Source of the DNA: JALZAA01 sp046724655
GTDB taxonomy: Bacteria; Actinomycetota; Acidimicrobiia; IMCC26256; JACDBD01
Assembly (NCBI GenBank): GCA_046724655.1
Contig: JBKOWY010000005.1
Coordinates: forward strand, 1 to 45,858
Reading direction: 5' to 3'
Length of the DNA stretch: 45,858 nt
In this document: positions 39,535-45,858 of the stretch, in pieces
How the letters are laid out: each line of letters opens with the position of its first letter
Position numbering within the stretch: the first letter of the stretch is position 1
The notes under the pieces: model-generated
What the model was told of the DNA's origin: nothing
What the model saw: the letters and a program-made list of their open reading frames with translations, nothing else
The model's database searches: none
Position numbers and translations under genes: made by a program

Positions 39535-39765
39535 TCAGGTCTGCTCTTCGCGCACCCAGAGCTTCTCGAGGTGGGCGACGTGCTCGTCGGGCGCGAGCTC
39601 GGTGAACAGCCGCGCCGTCGCGTCTGCCCAGCGAGTCAGGTCCGCACTCAACAGGAGTCGCCCCACCGGCCGGTCAGGACCGGGGCGGCCCGGCAGCTGT
39701 CCGAACCGCCGCCCTGGCCGTTGCGGGCGCGGTCCCTTCGTGGCGCCGTGCGGGAATCGCTTCAA
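39535..39765 (-). CDS. Small hypothetical protein with TTG start
   Basis: Frame of 76 codons. The TTG at 39765 is preceded by GGAGGA at a seven-base spacing, which is the main reason for the call. The N-terminal half is basic and Pro/Gly-rich; the C-terminal half (LLLSADLTRWADATARLFTELAPDEHVAHLEKLW) looks like an amphipathic helical pair and has strongly G/C-biased third positions. No family is recognised. Confidence 0.45.
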   Translation of the reverse strand: MKRFPHGATKGPRPQRPGRRFGQLPGRPGPDRPVGRLLLSADLTRWADATARLFTELAPDEHVAHLEKLWVREEQT

Positions 39766-40119
39766 GGTCGCTTCCTCCGTCCCAATGAAGCGTGGGGTGA
39801 GCTGGTGGCGATCGCAGGGTAAGGACGGCGACCCGTCGCGACAAGGGGCCGGGGGCTACCGCGGCATGGCCCGCCCGTACGGTGACATGGTCATAGCCCG
39901 GCGCCGCGATCCCGGACGAAGGGTGACGAATCGACCCGGGCGGAGGGGGTCGCGTGCGCGCGGAAACGGGCGGGGCAAATGCCGCGGCCTACGACAATCG
40001 CCACCGAACGGAGACGCGCGCAGGCCGGACGGGTAGTCCTCTCGGGCTATGACACGCGTCATTTCGCGGGCGGCATGCAAAAATTTCGGGCCGCGCGCTT
40101 TCCGGACTCGAAGGACGTG
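39766..40119. other. 354-bp stretch without a recognisable gene
   Basis: No convincing reading frame, tRNA or repeat was found. ATGAC-ACGC-GTCAT at 40049-40062 is a small imperfect dyad. The stretch lies downstream of the SDR gene (stop 40120) and upstream of the small TTG-start gene. Confidence 0.5.
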
Positions 40120-41007
40120 CTACTCCTTGGGTGGTTCGAGCTTCGGAGCCTCCTTCGCGAGCTCTTCGATCGTCCAGCGGTCGGGCTTCTCGATCTTCTC
40201 GGCCAGCGTCCAAGGCTGGAAACGCTGCACGACGCCTCCCTGCACGAGGAACGCCTCGCCCGTGAACGGGCAGTCCGTCGTGGCGAGGTAACCGACGAAC
40301 GGCGACACGTTGGCGGGGTCCCATACGTCGAACTTCGACTCGTCCTCGGGTGCTTTCACGACGTCCTGCAGCCCGGGTGTCTGCTCCGTGAGCCGGGTGC
40401 GAGCGGCGGGGGCGATCGCGTTCGAGCGGACGCCATAGCGGCCGAGCTCGAGCGAGCAGATGTACGAGAACGTCGCGATGCCGGACTTGGCGGCGCCGTA
40501 GTTGGCCTGGCCCGGATTGCCGAGCAGACCCGACGTCGACGACGTGTGGACGATCGACGCCAGCACTTCCTTGCCCGCCTTGCTCTGCTCGCGCCAGTAC
40601 GCCGCGGCGTGGCGGGTCGGGCAGAAGTGCCCCTTCAGGTGCACGTGGATGACGGCGTCCCACTCTTCCTCGGTCATGTTCACGATCACGCGGTCGCGCA
40701 GGATGCCGGCGTTGTTGACGAGCACGTGGAGGTCGCCGAAGGTGTCGGTCGCGGTCTGGATCAGCCGCTTGGCCCCAGCCCAGTCGGCGGCGCTGTCGAC
40801 GTTGGCGACGGCCTCACCACCCATCTTCTCGATCTCGTCGACCACCTGCTGGGCAGGGGCCCGATCGGCTCCTTCGCCATGGATGTCGCCACCGAGGTCG
40901 TTGACGACGACCTTCGCGCCCTCCTCGGCGAAGAGCAGCGCGTGCTCGCGCCCGAGCCCGCGGCCCGCCCCGGTGATGATGGCAACCCGCCCGTCGAGTG
41001 CACCCAT
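40120..41007 (-). CDS. Short-chain dehydrogenase/reductase
   Basis: Protein of 295 residues. The NAD(P)-binding motif TGAGRGLG lies near residue 10, VVVNDLGGD near 33 (an acidic residue favouring NAD), NNAG near 90, and the catalytic Ser...Tyr-x3-Lys in HTSSTSGLLGNPGQANYGAAKSG near 148-168. The long C-terminal segment (KFDVWDPANVSPFVGYLATTDC) is like the hydroxyacyl-CoA dehydrogenase domain of multifunctional beta-oxidation enzymes and their actinobacterial relatives. An acyl-CoA or steroid substrate is plausible. The ATG at 41007 is preceded by GAGGGAT; an upstream in-frame start is not supported. Confidence 0.88.
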   Translation of the reverse strand: MGALDGRVAIITGAGRGLGREHALLFAEEGAKVVVNDLGGDIHGEGADRAPAQQVVDEIEKMGGEAVANVDSAADWAGAKRLIQTATDTFGDLHVLVNNAGILRDRVIVNMTEEEWDAVIHVHLKGHFCPTRHAAAYWREQSKAGKEVLASIVHTSSTSGLLGNPGQANYGAAKSGIATFSYICSLELGRYGVRSNAIAPAARTRLTEQTPGLQDVVKAPEDESKFDVWDPANVSPFVGYLATTDCPFTGEAFLVQGGVVQRFQPWTLAEKIEKPDRWTIEELAKEAPKLEPPKE

Positions 41008-41058
41008 GTGATCCCTCGAGTCGAGGAGTTCGAGAACGAGACGCGGCATCGTACGCCT

Positions 41059-41113
41059 CTGCGTCGTTGGGTCAGAAACCGGCCCTATGCGCGGGGTTTG
41101 GGACCCAACGCAG
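41059..41113 (-). terminator. Long hairpin after the PASTA-kinase gene
   Basis: CTGCG (41059-41063), TTGGGTC (41067-41073) and AAACC (41076-41080) pair in order with GGTTT (41095-41099), GACCCAA (41102-41108) and CGCAG (41109-41113). The apex contains CCCTATGCG. It lies 10 bases after the kinase stop codon. There is no U-tract. Confidence 0.6.
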
Positions 41114-41122
41114 CGGTGGTGC

Positions 41123-43006
41123 TTAGAGGACCAGCGTGACCTTCGTGCCCTTGTTGACTTGCGTTCCGGCGGTCGGAGACTGGCTCTTCACGGTTCGCCC
41201 GGGGGAGAAGTTCTGCACGTCGGCGACGAGTTGATTCGCCTGCAGCGCCTGGCTCGCCTGCTCGACGTTCGCGCCCACGACGTTCGGCACCTGCACCGGC
41301 TGCGGCCCCTTGCTCACATGCACGACGACCTGCGAGTCGCGTGGCGCCAGCTGCCCGGCGGGCGGTTCGGTCCCGATCACGACACCGGCGGGCACGGCCT
41401 CGCTGAAGTCGTCGGCGCGCGCCACGCTGAACCGCGTGGGTTGCAGCGTGGCGACGGCGGCGTCGTAGCTCTTGCCCGACACATCGGGTACCGCAACCGG
41501 CGCGGGCCCGTCACTGACGATCAGCGCGATGGTCGTCTCGGGCGCCTGCTTCTCGTTTGCCGCAGGCTCGGTGCGTAGCGCGATCCCCGCGGGCGCGTTC
41601 TCGTCGTGGGTGCGCTTGGCGTCGACCGCGAAGCCGGCGCCGACGAGGATGAGCGAGGCCTCGTCTTGTGGCTTGCCGGCGACGTCAGGGATCGCGACCG
41701 GCGGCGGGCCGCGCGACACGACCAGGTGGACGGCGCCGCCGTCGTCCAGCCACGCGCCCGCCGCCGGCGACTGGCTGATCACACGTCCGGCGGGGTCGTC
41801 GACGTTTCGCTGCTCGACCTCCACGGTCAGCCCCGACTTCGCGGCGCGCGCCGCCGCATCATCTTGCGTGAGACCGACGAGTTGCGGAGCGGACACGGTC
41901 CCGCCCGACGCCGAACGCGCGAACAGCACGCCAACCGCGATCAACACAGCCAGGATGACGGCGCCGACCGCGATCGGCACCGCCCGTGGGGCATAGCGAC
42001 CCGGGCGCGGGGCGGGCGCGACGGGCGCGGGGGCAGCCGCATCTTGCGCCGGGCGCGGCTTCGCGACCGTGGTATCGGCGTCCTGGTCGAAGACCGTGAC
42101 GCGCTGCCGTAGCTCGGTCGGATGAGGGTCCGCAACGTGCGAGCCGAGGCCGACGAGCGTCAGCCGACCCGGCGGAGGAAGATCGTTGGCGGCGTCCGAC
42201 AGCGCGTCACCCATGGTCTCGGCGTCCGGGTAGCGCTCGCCCGGTTGGGAGCGGCCGGCGCGCTCGATGACGGCGCGCAAAGCGCCCATCTCCTCTGGCG
42301 CGCGAATGGAGGCCTGCGCGCGTCTCGCCAGCGTTCCGACCGGGGTGTCGGCGACCTCGGGAACGCGCCCGGTCACCGCCTCGACGATGACGACGGCGAG
42401 CGCGTAGAGATCGGCGCGGCCGTCGAGGGTCGCCCCCGTCCCTTGTTCCGGGGCGGCATACCTCGCCGTCCCGACCAGCGTGCCGGCCGGTTCCGTCCAG
42501 CTCGCTTCGGCGAGCGCGCGGGCGAGGCCGAAGTCGGCGACACGCACAGTGCCGTGCTCGTCGAACAGCAGGTTGGCCGGCTTGATGTCGCGGTGGACGA
42601 GCCGGCGTGCATGCGCGTACGACAGCGCGTCCGCGACCTGCTCGCCGACATATGCAGCCTGCGAGGGCGTGAGCCGCATGCCCTCGTCGAGCATCCCGCG
42701 CAGACTGCCGCCGGGAAGCAGCTCGAGGACCATGAACGGGACTTGGTCCTCGCCCCAGTCGTACACGCCCATGATGTTCGGGTGGTGCAGCGACGCCGCC
42801 AGCTGGGCTTCGGCTCGGAAGTGGCGCAGGAACCCGGCGTCGTCGGCGAGCGCCTCGTGCAGGACCTTTACCGCGACGCGGCGCCGGAGGCGTACGTCGG
42901 CGGCGACGTACACGCGACCACTCGCGCCGGCCCCGATCGGTGCAAGCAACCGGTACCGATCGGCGAGCACACGGCCGACGAGATCGGTGAGGCCCGCCAA
43001 CGCCAT
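41123..43006 (-). CDS. PknB-type Ser/Thr protein kinase with four PASTA domains
   Basis: Protein of 627 residues. The kinase domain (about 18-275) has the glycine loop IGAGASGRVY, Lys47 in VAVKVL, HRDIKPANLL with Asp140, and DFG at 158-160, so it is complete. A Pro/Ala-rich linker precedes a single membrane helix at about 343-363. Four extracellular PASTA repeats follow, each opening like PxVxGxxxxxA (starts near 373, 441, 510 and 579) and separated by VSRGPPP, VSDGPAP and VSKGPQP joints. PASTA kinases sense peptidoglycan or lipid II and control growth and division. It is not in the usual rodA-pbpA-pstP cluster but alone, divergent from a small membrane-anchored protein gene. Confidence 0.94.
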   Translation of the reverse strand: MALAGLTDLVGRVLADRYRLLAPIGAGASGRVYVAADVRLRRRVAVKVLHEALADDAGFLRHFRAEAQLAASLHHPNIMGVYDWGEDQVPFMVLELLPGGSLRGMLDEGMRLTPSQAAYVGEQVADALSYAHARRLVHRDIKPANLLFDEHGTVRVADFGLARALAEASWTEPAGTLVGTARYAAPEQGTGATLDGRADLYALAVVIVEAVTGRVPEVADTPVGTLARRAQASIRAPEEMGALRAVIERAGRSQPGERYPDAETMGDALSDAANDLPPPGRLTLVGLGSHVADPHPTELRQRVTVFDQDADTTVAKPRPAQDAAAPAPVAPAPRPGRYAPRAVPIAVGAVILAVLIAVGVLFARSASGGTVSAPQLVGLTQDDAAARAAKSGLTVEVEQRNVDDPAGRVISQSPAAGAWLDDGGAVHLVVSRGPPPVAIPDVAGKPQDEASLILVGAGFAVDAKRTHDENAPAGIALRTEPAANEKQAPETTIALIVSDGPAPVAVPDVSGKSYDAAVATLQPTRFSVARADDFSEAVPAGVVIGTEPPAGQLAPRDSQVVVHVSKGPQPVQVPNVVGANVEQASQALQANQLVADVQNFSPGRTVKSQSPTAGTQVNKGTKVTLVL

Positions 43007-43069
43007 GGGCGTTCAAGGTACCGGCGCGCCGCGCGGAATCCGCGGCAAGCGGGCCGATAGCCTGCGGAC

Positions 43070-43537
43070 ATGGCGACGGGCACCAAGATCGCAGGCGCGC
43101 GACCCGCGCGGCCGCCGCTCTTCCGGCATCCATGGCGGGTCGTGATCGTCGTCGGCGCGCTCGCGCTCGTCGTGAACCTTGCGATCGTCCTCGGTATGAA
43201 CTCCGACACGTCGGATCGCGGTCAACAGGGCATCAACAGGGACGTCCTGCAGATCCGCCCCGGGCGCGGGAGCATCGTCAACCCACTCGATGACATCGAG
43301 GTCCGTCTGCGTTCGGGGCTGACCGGCGTGCTCGTTCTGAACGGGAAGCGCCTGCCCGAGGATCAGCTCGTCGTCGACAACGCGACCAGCACGATCACGT
43401 TCCGGCCCGGTGCGGGACGGGAGGTCAGCCGGCTCGCCGCGGGGGTCAACGACGTCGGCGTCCTGTACTGGAAGCAGACTGAGCCCGAGCCGGCGAAGCC
43501 GCAGAGCTTCGGCTGGAGCTTCCGCGTCGCGGCATAG
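43070..43537 (+). CDS. Small membrane-anchored protein, divergent from the PASTA kinase
   Basis: Protein of 155 residues. A basic N terminus and one membrane helix (about 24-43) are followed by an extracytoplasmic domain of about 110 residues with short strands (IEVRLRSGLTGVLVLNGKRLPEDQLVVDNATSTITF is a clear Ig-like or beta-sandwich pattern). I do not recognise a named family. Its start is 63 bases from the kinase start, so the two could share regulation and act at the same cell-envelope site; that link is inference. The gene is followed by a 47-bp palindrome. Confidence 0.75.
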   Translation: MATGTKIAGARPARPPLFRHPWRVVIVVGALALVVNLAIVLGMNSDTSDRGQQGINRDVLQIRPGRGSIVNPLDDIEVRLRSGLTGVLVLNGKRLPEDQLVVDNATSTITFRPGAGREVSRLAAGVNDVGVLYWKQTEPEPAKPQSFGWSFRVAA

Positions 43538-43546
43538 CCGCCTCAG

Positions 43547-43593
43547 TTTTGGCGTCAACTACCCACCTATTTCGTGGGTAACTGACGCCAAAA
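43547..43593. repeat. 47-bp palindrome (TTTTGGCGTC family, copy 2) between convergent genes
   Basis: TTTTGGCGTC (43547-43556) and GACGCCAAAA (43584-43593) are the same ten-base ends as in the element at 11876-11922, with the same 27-base spacing. Inside, TACCCAC and GTGGGTA extend the stem around CTATTTC. It starts 10 bases after one stop codon and ends nine bases before the stop of the convergent dehydrogenase gene, so it probably ends transcripts from both sides. Confidence 0.75.
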
Positions 43594-43601
43594 CGAGAGG
43601 A

Positions 43602-44609
43602 TCAGCCCACCTCGAGGATCGCGGTCCCGCGTATCGAGTCGGCGGCGATGGCGGCGAGCGCGTCGTTGGCGGCGTCGAGCGGGTAGGTCGTGTACTCGGC
43701 CCGGACGTCCGCCTCGACCGCGAGGGCGACGAGCTCCTCGGCGTCGCGCCGGGTCACGTTGGCAACCGAGCGCAGCGAGCGCTCGTGCCACAGCAGGTCG
43801 TAGTCCATGACCGGGATCGGCGTCATGTGGATGCCGGCGAGCGACACGGTCCCGCCGGGTCGGATGATCCCGAGCGCGAGGGGGACCAGGTCGCCGACCG
43901 GGGCGAAGATCACGGCGCGGTCGCACGTTGCGGGCGGGAGCTCGTCGGCGGCACCGACCCATGCGGCACCGAGCTCACGTGCGAGCGCCCGATGGCCCTC
44001 CCCGCGCGTGAGCACGAAGACCTCGCAGCCCCAGTGGCGCAGCACCTGCATCACGAGATGGGCCGACGAGCCGAAGCCGAGCAGCGCCACGCGCTCGCCC
44101 GGCTCGATCTCCGCTCGGCGTAGCGCGCGGTAACCGACGGCGCCCGCGCACAGCAGCGGTGAGACCGCAAGGTCGTCGAGCTCCTCGGGGAGATGGATCG
44201 CGAAGTCCTCGGGCACGGTGATCTCCTCGGCGTACCCGCCGTCGACCGTCCAGCCCGTGAACTGCCCGTTGACGCAGAGGTTCTCGCTGCCGCTCCGGCA
44301 GTACTGACACACGCCGTCGGCCCAGTGCAGCCAGCACACACCGACACGCTCGCCGATGCGCAGCCGGGTCGCGCCTTCCCCCAACGCGTCCACCGTGCCG
44401 ACGACCTGATGGCCGGGGATGACGGGAAGGTGCGGCAGGTCGAGCTCCCCGGTCACGACGTGCAGGTCGGTGCGGCAGCACGCGCACACGTGCACGCTCA
44501 GGCGCACCTCACGACGCCCCGGCTCGGGCGGGTCACGGTCGACGAGCCGCAGCGGCGCGGTGTCGACCGGCGCCGGCCGCTCGAGCACCTGCGCCTTCAT
44601 GTCCACCAT
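43602..44609 (-). CDS. Zinc-dependent alcohol dehydrogenase (medium-chain, CAD/AdhP-like)
   Basis: Protein of 335 residues. Catalytic zinc ligands are Cys in CACCRTDLHVV near residue 41 and His in IPGHQVVG near 63. The NAD(P)-binding region is VALLGFGSSAHLVMQVL. The structural zinc loop WADGVCQYCRSGSENLC keeps three Cys, but the first of the usual four is Asp here. The sequence FTGWTVDGGYAEEI and the C-terminal NVTRRDAEELVALA match the cinnamyl-alcohol-type subgroup of medium-chain dehydrogenases. The ATG at 44609 (MVDMKAQ) lies directly against the 43-bp palindrome, whose arm supplies GGAG as a ribosome binding site; ATG 44600 is an alternative. Confidence 0.88.
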   Translation of the reverse strand: MVDMKAQVLERPAPVDTAPLRLVDRDPPEPGRREVRLSVHVCACCRTDLHVVTGELDLPHLPVIPGHQVVGTVDALGEGATRLRIGERVGVCWLHWADGVCQYCRSGSENLCVNGQFTGWTVDGGYAEEITVPEDFAIHLPEELDDLAVSPLLCAGAVGYRALRRAEIEPGERVALLGFGSSAHLVMQVLRHWGCEVFVLTRGEGHRALARELGAAWVGAADELPPATCDRAVIFAPVGDLVPLALGIIRPGGTVSLAGIHMTPIPVMDYDLLWHERSLRSVANVTRRDAEELVALAVEADVRAEYTTYPLDAANDALAAIAADSIRGTAILEVG

Positions 44610-44652
44610 GATGCGCTCCTCAACTTCGCATAGCGAAGTTGAGGAGCGCATC
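44610..44652. repeat. 43-bp perfect palindrome (copy 2 of the ilvD-end family)
   Basis: Two perfect 20-base arms, starting GATGCGCTCCTCA, around a three-base loop. It is nearly identical to 20732-20774, with paired changes in both arms. It begins nine bases after the HadB-like stop codon and ends at the start codon of the dehydrogenase gene. Confidence 0.82.
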
Positions 44653-44661
44653 GCACGGCGC

Positions 44662-45078
44662 TCACGGCACGACGAACGTGGCCCACCCCTTGATCGCGGT
44701 GCCGCCGTTCTGGCGCGTGCACAACAGGTCGAGGTCGACCTTGCGCTCGCCGTCCTCCTCGTAACGCTTCGTGACTTCGCCCGTGCAGGTGAGCGTGTCG
44801 CCGGGCCAGACCTGCTCGCGGAACTGGAACCCGAACCGGCGCACGTTCGTCGGGCCGAGCCAATCGGTGACGTACGTGCCGAGGATCCCGGCCTGCAGCA
44901 TCCCGACCGAGAAGACGCTCGGGAATCCGGCGCTCTTGGCGTACCCCTCGTCGTGGTGGATCGGGTTGAAGTCGCCCGACGCGCCCTGGTACCGCACGAA
45001 GTCGGTGCGGGACAACGGGCCGAACTCCCGCGCCTCGGCCTTCGTGCCTTCCTGGAGATCGTCCCACGTCACGCCCAT
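44662..45078 (-). CDS. MaoC-family dehydratase (HadB-like, R-specific enoyl hydratase)
   Basis: Protein of 138 residues with a single hot-dog fold. The hydratase-2 motif is present: GDFNPIHHDEGYAKSAGFPSVFSVGMLQAG, with the catalytic Asp and His at about residues 36 and 41, and the C-terminal FQFREQVWPGDTLTCTGEV strand. In mycobacteria HadB pairs with a catalytically incomplete HadA or HadC to form the dehydratase of long-chain fatty acid synthesis. Here the HadA-like gene ends one base upstream of this start, so the same heterodimer is expected. A 43-bp palindrome follows. Confidence 0.9.
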   Translation of the reverse strand: MGVTWDDLQEGTKAEAREFGPLSRTDFVRYQGASGDFNPIHHDEGYAKSAGFPSVFSVGMLQAGILGTYVTDWLGPTNVRRFGFQFREQVWPGDTLTCTGEVTKRYEEDGERKVDLDLLCTRQNGGTAIKGWATFVVP

Positions 45079-45079
45079 G

Positions 45080-45526
45080 TCAACCCTCCGTCGGCGGCTT
45101 GCCGGTCTCGATGGCGGTGGACCGCATCTCGGCCACGACGTTGCCCGACTCGTCGCTGAACTCCTGCACGGTCTCGACGAAGGTCATTGTCCCCCCGCGC
45201 TTGCCTTCCTTCTCGTAGATGTTGTCAACGCGACTCTGCGCGGTGAGCTTCGTGCCTGCCGCGGGCGGCGGCCCGTGGAACACGAACTCGCGCCCGCCGT
45301 CGAGCACGCGCCGCATGTCGAGCTTGAGGGATCCCCACCGGGTTGCGCCCGGCGGTGCCCAGAACACCGACGACACGAGGAACGTCAGCGGCGACACCGG
45401 CGCCGCGTCTTCGAGGTACTCCGGGTTCTCCGATTTCGTGGCCCGGGCGAACTCGCGCACCTTGCCGCGCTCTACGACGAAGTCGAACGCCTCGCCGGTC
45501 TCGCCCACCGCGTCCTTGTTCACCAT
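45080..45526 (-). CDS. MaoC N-terminal-type dehydratase subunit (HadA-like)
   Basis: Protein of 148 residues with the hot-dog features of FAS1-like dehydratase subunits: FVVERGKVREFARATKSENPEYL, PVSPLTFLVSSVFWAP, RVLDGGREFVFHGPPPAAGTKL and MTFVETVQEFSDESGNVVAEMRST. The catalytic Asp/His motif of HadB-like subunits is absent, as expected for the substrate-binding partner. It starts at ATG 45526, sharing one base with the ligA stop codon, and is followed after one base by the HadB-like gene. Confidence 0.88.
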   Translation of the reverse strand: MVNKDAVGETGEAFDFVVERGKVREFARATKSENPEYLEDAAPVSPLTFLVSSVFWAPPGATRWGSLKLDMRRVLDGGREFVFHGPPPAAGTKLTAQSRVDNIYEKEGKRGGTMTFVETVQEFSDESGNVVAEMRSTAIETGKPPTEG

Positions 45527-45858
45527 CAGTCGGGCACTCCCTCCTCCAACAGTTGGCGGAACGCCGCTTCGTCGAGGAGCGGCACGCCGAGCTGCTCCGC
45601 CTTGCCGAGCTTCGATCCCGGATTCTCGCCGACGACGACGTAGCTCGTCTTCTTCGACACGCTGTTCGTGACCTTGCCGCCCCGAACCTCGATCTCCGCC
45701 TGCGCCTCTTCGCGGGTGAAGCCTTCGAGCCCGCCGGTGAGCACGAAGGTGCGACCGGTCAGCGTCTGCTCGACATCGGGGGCGGCGGCCGGCGCCGGGC
45801 CCTCGAAGTTCACACCCGCCCTGCGCAGCTTCTCGACGAGCTGCCGGGTTCGGTCGCG
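45526..45858 (-). CDS. ligA: NAD-dependent DNA ligase, C-terminal part (runs off the window)
   Basis: The last 110 codons of ligA enter from the right edge. The visible part is the end of the helix-hairpin-helix region (VEKLRRAGVNF) and the BRCT domain: LTGRTFVLTGGLEGFTREEAQAEIE, GGKVTNSVSKKTSYVVVGENPGSKLGKAEQLGVPLLDEAAFRQLL. This pattern is diagnostic of bacterial LigA, which seals nicks during replication and repair using NAD. The stop codon shares a base with the HadA-like start, so transcription of the dehydratase genes may depend on the ligA promoter. Confidence 0.95.
   Translation of the reverse strand, partial: RDRTRQLVEKLRRAGVNFEGPAPAAAPDVEQTLTGRTFVLTGGLEGFTREEAQAEIEVRGGKVTNSVSKKTSYVVVGENPGSKLGKAEQLGVPLLDEAAFRQLLEEGVPD

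Noticed and set aside
40049..40062. ATGAC-ACGC-GTCAT dyad as an operator
   Set aside because: It lies downstream of the SDR gene and not in front of any convincing start, and arms of five bases are expected by chance.
1..45858. CRISPR array, rRNA or tRNA genes
   Set aside because: No regularly spaced direct repeats were seen. No T-loop/acceptor pattern or rRNA-like conserved segment was recognised on either strand, although a computed search would be more sensitive.

Overview
The window is about 46 kb of high-GC chromosome with overlapping start and stop codons, many GTG/TTG starts and very G/C-rich third codon positions. The gene set suggests an actinobacterium, most plausibly an uncultured member of the Acidimicrobiia or a neighbouring class. 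Supporting genes are an F420-type luciferase-like oxidoreductase, SCP2-like proteins, HadA/HadB-like MaoC dehydratases, a PknB-type kinase with PASTA repeats, class III cyclases, GatCAB and a zinc anti-sigma factor of the ZAS type. The phylum is inferred from gene content only. I recognised no rRNA, tRNA or CRISPR array.

Layout. 0.2-2.3 kb: a Vgb-like beta-propeller and an exported alpha/beta hydrolase. 2.3-5.0 kb: a scarred accessory stretch with one orphan YVTN propeller blade, an HD-domain gene with its partner, and a beheaded tyrosine recombinase with a small follower. 5.1-7.7 kb: a frameshifted MFS gene, plsY and a DegV/FakB-like gene. 7.8-10.3 kb: a five-gene stress-type cluster (ECF sigma factor, ZAS anti-sigma factor, ArsM-like methyltransferase, ABM-fold protein, four-helix membrane protein). 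10.4-14.4 kb: an SCP2 protein and ilvB-ilvN-ilvC, preceded by a peptide-coding attenuator. 14.4-20.7 kb: a signalling run on the minus strand (fpg-like, OmpR-type regulator, histidine kinase, cupin-adenylate cyclase, regulator-flavoprotein fusion, methyltransferase). 20.8-26.8 kb: ilvD, an LLM oxidoreductase, BNR propeller, epoxide-hydrolase-like protein, methyltransferase and class II aldolase. 26.8-30.7 kb: a decayed region with DUF559/AbiEi-type remnants, a frameshifted glycosyltransferase and a lipoprotein with a duplicated leader. 30.7-36.6 kb: gatB, a hydrolase, gatA-gatC, a crotonase, a ferredoxin and a second SCP2 protein. 36.6-45.9 kb: hydrolase-cyclase fusion, MFS exporter, SDR, PASTA kinase, zinc dehydrogenase, HadB/HadA-like genes and the 3' end of ligA.

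The strongest novelty is in the 7.8-10.3 kb cluster. The ArsM-like gene has an in-frame TGA at 9239-9241. It sits exactly where this family has its arsenic-binding cysteine (human AS3MT Cys156). The reading frame continues with family-like sequence for 72 further codons. A seven-base-pair hairpin with a five-base loop starts 14 bases after the TGA, and its geometry fits a bacterial SECIS. The gene is therefore annotated as a candidate selenoprotein of 265 residues under ECF/anti-sigma control.

A second theme is a set of long, U-tract-free hairpins placed just after stop codons (degV, ilvN, ilvD, gatB, pknB, the 43.07-43.54 kb gene and hadB). Two of them are near-identical 43-bp palindromes with compensatory changes. 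Two others share 10-bp ends and the same 47-bp length. They look like a lineage-specific terminator or RNA-processing element.
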